Assembly (NCBI RefSeq): GCF_024166365.1
Contig: NC_064822.1
Span: 109,798,823-109,862,822 of the forward strand
Direction: 5' to 3'
DNA: 64,000 nucleotides
Source of the DNA: Elephas maximus indicus
Lineage: Eukaryota > Chordata > Mammalia > Proboscidea > Elephantidae
Shown: in pieces, positions 55,601-64,000 of the stretch
Layout of the letters: each line of letters begins with the position of its first letter
Numbering within the stretch: the first letter of the stretch is position 1
The notes under the pieces: model-generated
The model's database searches: none
Told to the model about the DNA's origin: nothing
Seen by the model: the letters and a program-made list of their open reading frames with translations, nothing else
Made by a program: the position numbers and the translations under genes

Positions 55601-57953
55601 AGGGGGTCCTTGAGTTTCCTGGATTTTCTCTCTTCCCTGAGGGAAGCCCCAGTGGGGCAGGCACTCACTTATCCTGACTCCTTCACCAGCAACTCTCCCC
55701 AGGATGAAGGGGCCTCTCCCTGGATTTGATGGTTCCCCTTTTATTGGGAAGATTTGCCAGATGGCCTCACCCTAGCCCCTCTGTGAGTCACTGGGCAATA
55801 AGGAGGACAGACAGCTGAAACTTTGTTGAGAGGAGCTGGGGTGGGGGTGGGGGTACGGGATGGATTTTTTAATCACTGTGCTTGGCTCCAGGACTCACCT
55901 TAGGTGGGGGTGGAGTAGGGACTGAGAAAGAGAGATGGGAGCAGAGGGAAGTTCTGGGATGTGAAGAGGGAACAGAGAAGACAGAGACCAGTTGAAAAAT
56001 GTGGAAGGAGTCAGACACACCTGGATGGGGTGCTACGCCATCTCCATTTGGGGGGTTGCTGCCTGGGGGAGCTGGATCTCCAGGTTCCCGGATGCCAGGC
56101 TCCCTGCTTCGGGTCTTGGCAGCCTCAATGCCTTTTACTCGCCGGGCATGGCGATTGCCCTTGTAGTGCGCCTCAGCCTGGCTCTTTGGGGATGGGGGAA
56201 TAAAAAAGAATCTGAAATCACCTTTCTTCTGAACCTTCTCCCCACAGAGTTCCCTCCCACCTTCAGGCCCAGCCCAGGGGTGGTCTCAGCAGGCTGTAGT
56301 AAGTCTCTCCCTATACCAGCGAGATGTGAAGCCCCATGCCAAGGAGCCTTGGTTATTCCTGAGGCTAATCAGCTTCTCCAGCTTCAGTTGCTAGGACCCT
56401 GGGTCCCCACCTAGCCCAGGCCCTACCCTACCACCATACCCGGGGCCTGGATGCTGACTCAGGACCCCTCCTAGTCCTGAGGTAAGGAAGGGGGACTGCA
56501 TCCCTCTGGTAGAATCCTAAACTGGGAGGGGCCTAGCAATCCAGTCAGCCAGCATTCTCTCAGACCCTAGGCCTTATGAGCCTGTGTCCCTTGTCCCTAG
56601 GATCCAGCCTTTGCTGCTTCTACCCTCAGACTGGGAGTCCCATGAGCTCCAATGCCTGGGCTCTACTGTGACTACTCCCTCCTGGGTCTCATTTTCCCTG
56701 AAGCCTCTGCAGACACCCTGGAGGACCCTGGCCCCAAGCCCAGCTCTGGAGACAGAGACAGCAGCAGAGACAGCTGTCAAAACAGAGCCACTTGGTGGGG
56801 GAAGGAAAGGGAACGCAAAAAGAGGGGAGGGTTATTTGCTACCACCCCTCTCCCAGACACTTCCAAACTTCTATCCTCCACTAGCTGGGAGAGGGAATGC
56901 CTGTGGTCTGAGCTAAAGGGGTGGCCTGATGTTAGGTGGACCCTGGCTCTACCTCTCCCCTTCCTCCACCCTCATGTGCACCCCTGCTAAAAGCATACAA
57001 TTCTGGAGCCCCAAGGTCACCAGACACGGGTAGGCAGGAAAAGAAGACTGACAGCCCATGGGTGGGGTGGTGGTGTGCAGAGACCAGCAGCACTGGGGGG
57101 AGGGAGTGTAGACTGGGTAGGGAAACAGAACATGCTGTATTTCCCCCTACTCAGCAGAATGAGGCTCTGCTGTTTTTCTTCAAAAGCTCTTAGAGCATGT
57201 ACCCTCCCATAAAGCCCCTTCTAGACTCACACAGAAGTTTCAATGAAGCCTCAAAAGGAGGAAATCTGAGAGGTCAGACACCTGGGTTTTGGGTGGCTTC
57301 TCCCCATGGAAGAGGCCCATGGGAGGGGAGTAGGGACCAGACCTTGTGTGTGATTTGGAAGGAGTAGAGATGGGGTGGAGAGAGGAGGAAGCCAGAAGAT
57401 TAAAGGGAAGTGGCTGGGTCAAGGGAGGAGTTTAGGAGAGACCAAGGAGGACACAGGCTCTGCAGGGGAGCCAATGACCTAACTCAGCCCTGGGCCCAAG
57501 GACCACTGAGTGGGCCATAGGCCACACTCCCACCCAGATGCTAGTGGACACCTCTGTTCCAAGAAGCTCTGACCCAGGGATGCCCCAGCCCCTAAGGAAG
57601 GAAGAGGGTCAGCCTGAGAGGACCTGGTCTATTTCACATCAACATAAACAGCAGTCTCTTGCCCCTCTCAAGTGCTTTCACCAGCCTCTGCCCCTCCTGT
57701 AGTATCCCCATTCCCTACTCTTCCCTTAATATCCCCTTAAACCCCTGCCCCAAACCCAGAGCTCCTAGCCTCTGCCCTCCCACAAGGTTCTCTGGCTGCC
57801 TCAGCCCCACCCACTGGGTGGATGAGCAGCTGGGCTTCTTACCTGAGAATTGAAGCGGATCTGACAGACATTACAGGAAATGATGGGCCGCTTGGTCTTC
57901 AGCAAGGGTCCCCCAAAAGTATGGGACAGCACAGCCTTCTGTACAGGGTCCAT
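52454..57953 (-). CDS. ZNF385A: ZNF385A, zinc-finger protein 385A/HZF (six shared coding exons)
   Basis: Minus-strand exons 57843-57953, 56021-56183, 53863-54105, 53337-53506, 52834-52929 and 52454-52684, all GT-AG, join in frame to 337 codons plus TGA. The product starts [18 protein letters not shown] and ends GPILFSPY. The same internal Met starts the shared part of human isoforms, and the length from it is equal. Three U1-like/matrin-type fingers all have C-x2-C-x12-H-x5-H spacing: C27/C30/H43/H49, C154/C157/H170/H176 and C214/C217/H230/H236. A Pro/Gly/Glu linker separates fingers 1 and 2, and the C-terminus is rich in Ala and Pro. In other mammals HZF binds RNA (ITPR1 3' UTR) and p53, biasing targets towards arrest. 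The upstream exon coding MQPPLDLKQ in human was not found and probably lies past 64,000. Confidence 0.97.
52834..52929 (-). CDS. ZNF385A: ZNF385A coding exon 5
   Basis: 96 nt, [14 protein letters not shown] to RGAGELA. Both His ligands of finger 3. Acceptor cccgcag, donor gtgagg. One visible change from human (KKP for KKS). Confidence 0.95.
53066..53219 (-). repeat. AfroSINE, antisense on plus, in a ZNF385A intron
   Basis: AAACCCATTGCCCCTTGAG to CACCACCAGGGCTCCC. It lies in the same orientation as ZNF385A, between exons 4 and 5, and does not affect splice sites. Confidence 0.92.
53337..53506 (-). CDS. ZNF385A: ZNF385A coding exon 4
   Basis: 170 nt, [15 protein letters not shown] to NSEVQLKQ. 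It supplies the last His of finger 2 and the Cys pair of finger 3. Identical to human as recalled. Acceptor ctccag, donor gtgagt. Confidence 0.96.
53863..54105 (-). CDS. ZNF385A: ZNF385A coding exon 3
   Basis: 243 nt, (V)[16 protein letters not shown] to SQLEAHNK plus one base. Low-complexity linker, acidic EEEE run, then most of finger 2. Acceptor caacag, donor gtattg. Confidence 0.95.
55003..55195 (+). repeat. MIR-like SINE
   Basis: CATAAAGCACCTAGAACAGTG, CCCATTTTACAGAGATG, TTAGAACTCAGCTCTACAGCC. Confidence 0.65.
56021..56183 (-). CDS. ZNF385A: ZNF385A coding exon 2
   Basis: 163 nt, [18 protein letters not shown] to GDGVAPHP plus one base. It completes finger 1 (H43, H49) and begins the Pro-rich linker. 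Acceptor ccaaag, donor gtgtgt. Confidence 0.95.
57843..57953 (-). CDS. ZNF385A: ZNF385A shared coding exon 1 (MDPVQKAV)
   Basis: 37 codons, MDPVQKAV to CQIRFNSQ, with the first half of zinc finger 1. The acceptor cctccacag sits directly before the ATG, so upstream exons read through this Met in frame. Donor gtaaga. Confidence 0.95.
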
Positions 57954-58156
57954 CTGTGGAGGCATGCTGGGATAAGCCAGGATCCCAGCCTGGACACATG
58001 TCAATCATCCCCCTACTGGCAGCATCTGGGTTGAACCAAGGTCCTTAAACCTGCTCAATATATCTAAGGGCTCTGAGCCTCAGTCCCCTGATTCCATCCT
58101 GCTCCAATTGTCACAGCACTGAAAGGCACCTGATGGACAGAAACTAGAAGTGGTTT

Positions 58157-58332
58157 TTGGAAACCCCGGTGGCATAGTGGCTAAGCGCTATGGCTGCTAG
58201 CTAAAAATCTGGCAGTTCAAATCCACCAGGTGCTCCTTGGAAACTCTACAGGGCAGTTCTACTCTGCCCTATAGGGTCGCTATATGTCAGAATCCACTCT
58301 TTGGCGATGGGTTTGGTTTGGTTTTTTTTTAG
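58157..58332 (+). repeat. AfroSINE
   Basis: TGGAAACCCCGGTGGCATAG head, GGGCAGTTCTACTCTGCCC, TTTGGTTTGG tail. Near consensus. Confidence 0.93.
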
Positions 58333-59086
58333 AAGTGATTTGCCCAAAATCACACTGTGAGTTAGTAGAACTGGGACTTGAACCTGAGATTCCTGACCTG
58401 GTCTGTCATATCATGAAGATACAACTCTCTCACCCTGACCTATCTCCTATAGCTAGGCTGATCCACGAGGGGCCTACTGATGTGAAGTCCCAAAGCACCC
58501 CCAGATCCTAGGGCATCCAGGTGAGAGACTCTCTTTGAACGTTTTTGGTCCCCTCTGGGGCAAGACTGTAGGCCAAGCCCAGCCTCTGGTCCCAAGAGAC
58601 AGATGTTCCCAGCTTCCCATCTCTGGGCCCCATGTCTCCCTAACTCATTCCCTGAACCTGTTTAAGGCAGCAGTTTCTATCTAGAGGGAGTAAAATAACT
58701 CCTGAGAGAGTAGATGACTCTGTGGAACAATAGGGAATAAGTGGAGGACCTAAATAGCTAGTCCGGCCTGAGGCAGCCCTGAGAGCTGAACTGTCTCAGA
58801 TCAACATGGCTTTGGGGGGCAGGGCTGTTGGGCTGGGCAGGATTAGAAGTCATCTCTGCCACCACCCTAGGTCAGCAGATGTCTTTGCACTCTCCTGCCA
58901 AGAGTTCACATGGGGAAGGGAGAGAATGGGAGTTTCTCTGAGGCCTTCTGCTATCAGGGGATGAAGCCATGGGCCTAAAGGCATGAAAACTGCCTCCCTG
59001 AACAGGCCTCCTCCCTTCTGGTCCCTAGGGGGCCAGGGAGAGGCAAGGCTGGAATGCAGCTGAAGCAGAGGAGGATTGGGTGATTG

Positions 59087-59172
59087 TTGAGACCTTATCT
59101 TCTTGATGGAGGGGTCAAGTAAAAAATAGTTGAAACTTTATCTTCTTGATGGAGGGATCAAGTAAAAAATAG
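59087..59172. repeat. 43-bp tandem duplication
   Basis: Two adjacent 43-bp units, each containing TATCTTCTTGATGGAGG and TCAAGTAAAAAATAG, with four mismatches. Confidence 0.95.
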
Positions 59173-61099
59173 TCATTCGGCACCTAGGGGTCCTTAGCTC
59201 TTCAGCAGAGGCCCTCCCTGTGCTCAGGTCTTCAGGGTTCCCAGTAAGACACAGATGAGAGACAGGAACATGTGGCGGGGGAAGAAGATGGTTAGAGTCT
59301 GGGAAGCCTCCTCTGCTTCTCCCAAGTCTCACCGGGTGGTTGGGGTTAATGTTAAGAAAGGGGGCTTTAGCATCCCTGTGACATGGTGAAGGCGGTGGCC
59401 TTCGCCTTCTCTGTCCCATCTTGGTAGTCGTGGCAGTCGAGGCAGGCAACATGACTGGGTTCAGATGACTGGCCTGATGACAAGGGCCTGACCTTGTCTG
59501 GAAGCAGCCCCTCTCAGTGGCTCACTTTTCGACTCCCAACAGCTTCCTGGAAGCCCGCCTCAAATCTAAGGAAAACCAAACAGGGGAAGTATGGGTGTGT
59601 CTGTGTCTGTGTGTGTGTGTCTAGGCAGGCTGTGATCAATCTGTGTATGGGTGGAGTGTGAATGAGTGTCATTTTCTGTATGTACCTCATTTATGTATCA
59701 ACATTTCTGTGTTGGGGGCTGAATGGTCAGGTTGTGCAATCTTCAGCTATGTGTTTATCTGTGTGAATGTATGATGTGCTTGGCAGAAAGAAATATAGAC
59801 CAAGCTGGAGACGAGCTTTAATCAGGAAGGGGAGACAGACTGCTGCTCTCAGCTCCCAGTCTCCAGACCTCAGTCTTCCCTATCTAAAGACCCCCGCCCC
59901 CCCCACCCCAACCACCACCACACACACTAGTTTTGCCCCAGGATTCTCCTAGCTCCTGGGCTTCCTCACAGGCTGGGTAGGGCTGGGAATGCAGCCCAAA
60001 CTGAAACCTAATCTGGGCCAGGAAACCTAAGCCGGGTGGAAACAGTAGGGAGAGAGGAGTGGGATACAGAAGGGAGAGCAGAGGTCCCTGTTTCTGTCAG
60101 TGCCCCATCCTGTGACCCCAGCCTGCTTCCCCAGGGCTGAGGACCCAGTGCCCTGAGGATGACTCTTGGGTTAACCATTCCAACATGCATCCTTTGAGAA
60201 TGGTCCCCGCTGCTAGGCTCTTTCCCCCAGGGTGAGAGCCTTCTTTCTTGCACATCCTCTCCCCAGTTCAAGTCCATAAATACCAACTAGAGGTGGGGCT
60301 GGGGAAGGGGACAGCAACCGAGTCACACAGGTCCTTCTCATCCTGTCCTCCAGGACCTGAGGAGACACCAGGCTGAAAGTGAGGGCTCCTAGGCCCAATC
60401 CCTGCGCAGGTGGAATGTGAGCCACTGAAGTGCAGCTCCAGGCCAAGGTCAGGAGGCCCCAGTGACCTAGATGAGGGCTCCCTGGGGAAGGGTGGCATCT
60501 CCCAGAGCCTGTCCTTCTCCAGACCCCCTTCCCTGGGATGTTAGCCTAGACACTGCCTGGGAAGGTCCACAAAACAGTCCCCTCTCACCTGCCCTCCAAC
60601 AGCAAATATGAAGGGGACTAGCTCTCTGAAGCTGGGGCAAAATTAATCAGGAAGGGCAAGAGGGAGGGAAGGGGGAAACCAGCCCAAGAGCACAATGAGG
60701 GGCAGGGGGCTATGATTATATTTCCTTCCACTGCCCTTTATTTGATGGAACCCACTTCCCCTTGTTTGACCACCCCGCTTTCCCACCCCGCAGAATAAAG
60801 ACAAAAGGGCACGAGGTGGAATCTCAGGGATGGGAAGACCTAAGGGACAGGACAGATTGAGATAGGAAAGGCAGGGAGGCAGGGGGTGTCTAAAGAGCAG
60901 GTGGAAACTGGTGGGGGAGGGATGCCGGGAAGGGGAGAGAGGCTGAGATGGGGTTAGGGCTGGCTAAGAGGGATCTGAGCGCCATGGTAATTTGAGGGGA
61001 GATGTAGGAGCTGGTGGGAAGTCTAAAGATTTGGGGGACTCCAGGGACCTGGGAGGCAGAAGCCGGGGTATCCAGTATGGTGACAGCAGTCTGGGGGCT

Positions 61100-61660
61100 T
61101 CAGGTGGGGCCTAGAGATTGGATGGGGCCGCGACGGCTGTGGTGGATGGGCTGCATAGCCAGAGGACTGGGCGAAGGGAGAGGTAGCCAGCCCGGCAGGG
61201 GCGGGCGGGGATGGGGGGGGGGTTGGACGCTGCGGCAGCAGCGGGAGCCAGGGAGAGTGGAGGGACCGGGTGGCTTACCCTGTGGGACCCCGGAGGCCGC
61301 GGCTCCATGGCCCGGGGGTGGCGGACCCGGGCGGGGGGGTGGGGGCCGAGCCTGGCCGGGCCAGGCAGGCCGGGGACGCGACGCTCGTTGCCCGGGCGGC
61401 TCGGGGCTTTGCGGCCCGGCCAGCCCGGAGAAGGGGAGGCGGTGCCGGCCGCGGCCGGAGCCCGCCCTGGAGGCGGGCCCGAGGGCGGGCCGAGGACGGG
61501 GGCGGGGACAGGGAGCCCGAGATCTAGAGGGATGAAGGGGGCCAGGGCGAAAAAGGAGAGGAGGGGGTGTCCACGTCCACACACTCCTTCCAGGAAAGCC
61601 TTTGTCCTGGCGAAACGCTGCCCCCCCGGCGGCGGGGGCATTGACCAGATGAGCGCGGCT
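61100..61660 (-). promoter_or_regulatory. ZNF385A: CpG island, likely alternative ZNF385A promoter
   Basis: Very GC- and CpG-rich, with runs such as GGGCGGGGATGGGGG on the plus strand (61200-61220) and several SP1-type boxes. It ends in the donor at 61273-61278 that can splice to ZNF385A. TATA-less. Long open frames here on both strands are composition artefacts. Confidence 0.65.
61279..61308 (-). CDS. ZNF385A: candidate alternative first coding exon of ZNF385A (MEPRPPGSHR)
   Basis: Inside a CpG island, the minus strand reads ATG then nine codons (MEPRPPGSHR) ending exactly at a consensus donor CACAGG/gtaagc. Thirty nucleotides leave phase 0, so splicing to the acceptor at 57,954 would give MEPRPPGSHR-MDPVQK in frame (347 aa). 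The position about 3.3 kb upstream of the first shared exon and the GC content suit an alternative promoter. Whether the ATG is used, or the exon is only 5' UTR, cannot be seen. Confidence 0.5.
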
Positions 61661-62094
61661 GCCTCCCGTGGGGTCCCTTCCCGGGTCCCGTGTCTCTACC
61701 AATTTCATGGACAACCCTGTTTCTTTAGCTCTAACTGTTCCTTTTTCTTTCATCCCTGCCGCCCTGACTCTCGTGTTTCAGCTGACAGCCTCTCTTCCGA
61801 GTCCCCAAACGACCCCTCTCCAGCCCCCCTGCACAAGGCCCCTGTGTTGTTTTACCGATCTCTTTCCCCACTAGAAATGGGTAACTGAATCCGGTACTCA
61901 TGTGTCCGGCACCGTTCGCTCAGAGACTCCTTTGAATGGTGGAGCTGGGGCGGGGCGGGGGGAGGGGGGGGCGGTGGTCCAGAGTAGAAGTGACCAGAGG
62001 CTGGGAACATCTTCCGTAACCTTTTCCCACCTCTTCCCTCGCCCGCCACCTGCCGGAGAGCCAAGCTTCCCAAGAGCCTACGTTTCGTGTACTT

Positions 62095-62110
62095 GCTGCC
62101 CTCTGGCGGC
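62095..62110 (-). promoter_or_regulatory. CTCF-like motif, leftward
   Basis: GCTGCCCTCTGGCGGC, close to the reverse CTCF consensus, about 800 bp upstream of the ZNF385A CpG-island exon. Confidence 0.55.
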
Positions 62111-62462
62111 TGAGTGGGGGCGGCACTGAAGGATGAGAGGCAGGAGAGCCGTGCGCCCACGCCCCAGGCACCTCCACATCCTCTCCGGACAGGTCCTGGG
62201 GTTTCCACTCTCCACTCTGGGTCTCATCCCCTCCCATTCCACCTACGGCTGACAGATAAGTGACGCAGGAGACTCGACCTAGAGGGAGGCTGGCTTTGAG
62301 AGACAGTGAGGGACATGCAAGGGCAGAGGGAAGCAGTGGAGTGAGGGAGAGAAGGATGAGGGGAGAGGCTGATGTAGGGTAAGGTCCAAGAAGTAGGAAC
62401 TGCGCATGTAGAAGAGATGGGAAAGTACCAGTCCACGGGGAGGGAGGTACTCTAACATGAGT

Positions 62463-62745
62463 AATAATACTACCACCACCTAATGTTGATTGAGCCCCTG
62501 GAATGTGCCAGACAAAATACTGAGCTCTTTTCATGGATTATCTAACTTAATCTTCACGACTGTCATCTGAAGTAAGTACTATTATTATCTTCATTTTATA
62601 GATGAGGAAACCGAGTTTTAGAGAGGTTAAATAATTTGCCCAAGGTCATAAGCTAGTAAGTGGCTGAACTGGGATTTGAATTTAAACCTGAGCAGCCTGA
62701 CTCCAAAGCCATGTACTTAACTGCTGCACCATACTGCCAAAGGTC
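62463..62745 (+). repeat. MIR SINE, nearly full length
   Basis: ATTGAGCCCCTGGAATGTGCC, ATTTTATAGATGAGGAAACCG, GGTTAAATAATTTGCCCAAGG, CCATGTACTTAACTGCTGC. Confidence 0.85.
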
Positions 62746-63000
62746 TGTCTGCAGCTTTTCTGCAGTCCTCATTTCCCTGCAGAGTTTGACACTATTGATG
62801 CAGCCGGCCATGCTCCCTCCCTTGGCATCTCCAACTCTATAGGAACCCAGTTCCCTCCCTGCTCCCTCCGCTGGCTCTTCCATTTCCTTTGCTGGAAACT
62901 CCTCCTGTTCCCACTGCCTAATTCTGCTTATTCCCCAAAGCTGAGGGCTTGACCATCCTACCTTTATCTCTCTGCTCCTCCCTTAAATAATAGTAATAAT

Positions 63001-63425
63001 AATAGCAATTAACATTGATTGAACATTAACTTTGTGCTAGGCGTTATGAGTTAATGTGTTCAGCTGCTTACCAAAAGGTTAAAGATTTGAGTCCTCTCAG
63101 AGATGCCTTGGAAGAAAGGCCTGGCAATCTGCTTCTGAAAGGTCACAGTCCTGAAAATGCTACGGAGCACAGTTCTACTCTTACATACATGGGGTCACCA
63201 TGAGTCAGAGTTGGCTCGATGGGAACTGGAACTGTAAAGGCATATTATGTATGATTCTGACAACAACCTTGTGAGTTGGTACTATTACTACTGTATTACT
63301 ATTTCATTTTAAAACTGATAAAATTGAGATCGAGAGTGGTTAAGAAACTCTCCTAAGGTCACACAGCTAGTATGTCTGGAACATCAGTTCAAACCCTGCC
63401 AGTCAGATGACAAAGTACTGCACTC
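63001..63425 (+). repeat. MIR SINE split by an AfroSINE
   Basis: MIR start (ACATTGATTGAACATTAACTT) stops at about 63054 and resumes at about 63236 (CAACAACCTTGTGAGTTGG through CACACAGCTAGTATG). Confidence 0.75.
63055..63235 (+). repeat. AfroSINE inserted in a MIR
   Basis: AGCTGCTTACCAAAAGGTT, GGTCACCATGAGTCAGAGTTG, TCGATGGGAACTGG. The head is lost. Confidence 0.8.
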
Positions 63426-64000
63426 TCCAAACTTATCCACGCTCATGGCTTTAAATAGCTTGTCACCCTAGAGGCAGTGGAGCCATGGACCTTGGATGGA
63501 GTCAGAAACCCTGGATTATCCATGTGAATCAGCTAAGTAGCTTTGTGACCTTGAACAATTCACTTAACCTCTCTGGGCCTGTATTTGCTCATCTACTAAA
63601 TGGGAACAATGATGGGGTTGCTGAGGGTAAGTGTAAGTCAAGTATGTAGGTGGGGGGAAAGTGTTCCCTGCACCTTATGCTCCAGTCACGCCCATTCAAT
63701 TGCACTTTCCCAAAAGCTCTTTTCTAGCCCTTGCTCATGCTATGTGCCTCAGTCTGGAATGTTCTACTCCTCTAAGACCACTTATTAAAATCCTACTAAT
63801 AATTATCCAAAGCCTAACTCAGATGTCACCTGCTTCAGGTTAAATCCCCTTTTCCTTTGCTTTCTTTTTTTCCTGCTTAACTCTGGTTGGTCCCTTGGGC
63901 ACCACCACCTCCATCAAGTATTTCTTGACACACCTTGGATTCCCATGCACACTAAGTGCTCCTGACACAGCTCTTCTCATACTATAGAGTAACTGTTAAC

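Larger units (their letters stand above)
54106..57842 (-). other. ZNF385A: ZNF385A introns between exons 1 and 3
   Basis: GC-moderate intronic sequence with a MIR-like repeat at about 55003-55195. No other exon with conserved frame found. Confidence 0.6.
57954..61278 (-). other. ZNF385A: ZNF385A first intron (from the CpG-island exon)
   Basis: Contains an AfroSINE (58157), the 43-bp x2 tandem repeat (59087) and a TG-rich stretch (about 59590-59620). The MQPPLDLKQ-type exon of human isoforms is not visible here. Confidence 0.5.
61661..64000. other. upstream of the ZNF385A CpG-island exon
   Basis: Reverse-oriented CTCF-like motif at 62095, MIRs at 62463 and 63001, an AfroSINE at 63055. No gene supported. 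Upstream ZNF385A exons may lie beyond the window. Confidence 0.45.

Noticed and set aside
61014-61888. Frames of 173-225 aa on both strands
   Set aside because: CpG island composition. Only the ten codons before the donor at 61,278 have splice support.
57954-64000. ZNF385A exon encoding MQPPLDLKQ to FSNYST
   Set aside because: I searched the minus strand for the expected codons and donor and did not find them; probably beyond 64,000.

Overview
This is a nuclear genomic window from a placental mammal. The repeats point to Afrotheria, most likely an elephant: about twenty copies or fragments of a tRNA-headed SINE with the afrotherian consensus, an RTE (BovB-clade) LINE with the elephant-type sequence and a tail of the CACCTAACAACAACA kind, and several L1 3' ends. 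Exon structure, gene order and intron-dominated layout match human 12q13.13 (COPZ1, MIR148B, GPR84, ZNF385A). There are no bacterial features, CRISPR arrays or operons.

Layout. 1-16,500 is intergenic and repeat-dense: L1 3' ends, SINEs, an RTE copy at 9.8-11.7 kb and a MaLR-type LTR. A GATA/RUNX/CTCF-motif patch near 3 kb may be regulatory; NFE2, expected further left, is not in the window. 16,600-36,790 holds COPZ1 (+): a CCAAT/GC-box promoter, nine coding exons that I could splice exactly (177 aa), and MIR148B in intron 1. 36,790-46,180 is intergenic, with two candidate conserved regulatory blocks (about 37.1-37.6 kb and 43.6-43.75 kb) and a 226-bp tandem duplication. 46,380-47,572 is GPR84 (-), one uninterrupted 396-aa coding exon. 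51,375-61,308 is ZNF385A (-), with six shared coding exons (337 aa from the common internal Met) and a CpG-island exon that can add ten in-frame residues. From 61.3 kb to the end is upstream ZNF385A sequence and old MIR/SINE copies.

The three protein genes do not form one pathway. COPZ1 is a housekeeping COPI coat subunit and also the host gene of a conserved miRNA. GPR84 is an inflammation-inducible medium-chain fatty-acid receptor of myeloid cells. ZNF385A is a zinc-finger RNA- and p53-binding regulator. What they may share is chromatin: strong CTCF-like motifs point right in the left half (3.2 and 25.1 kb) and left in the right half (45.5, 51.05 and 62.1 kb).

I found no new gene system. 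The most unusual non-coding signal is a 140-bp block at 43.59-43.74 kb in which four PBX/HOX-type sites alternate with three CCAAT boxes at 41-42 bp spacing. Repeat families are named by consensus memory, without a database search.
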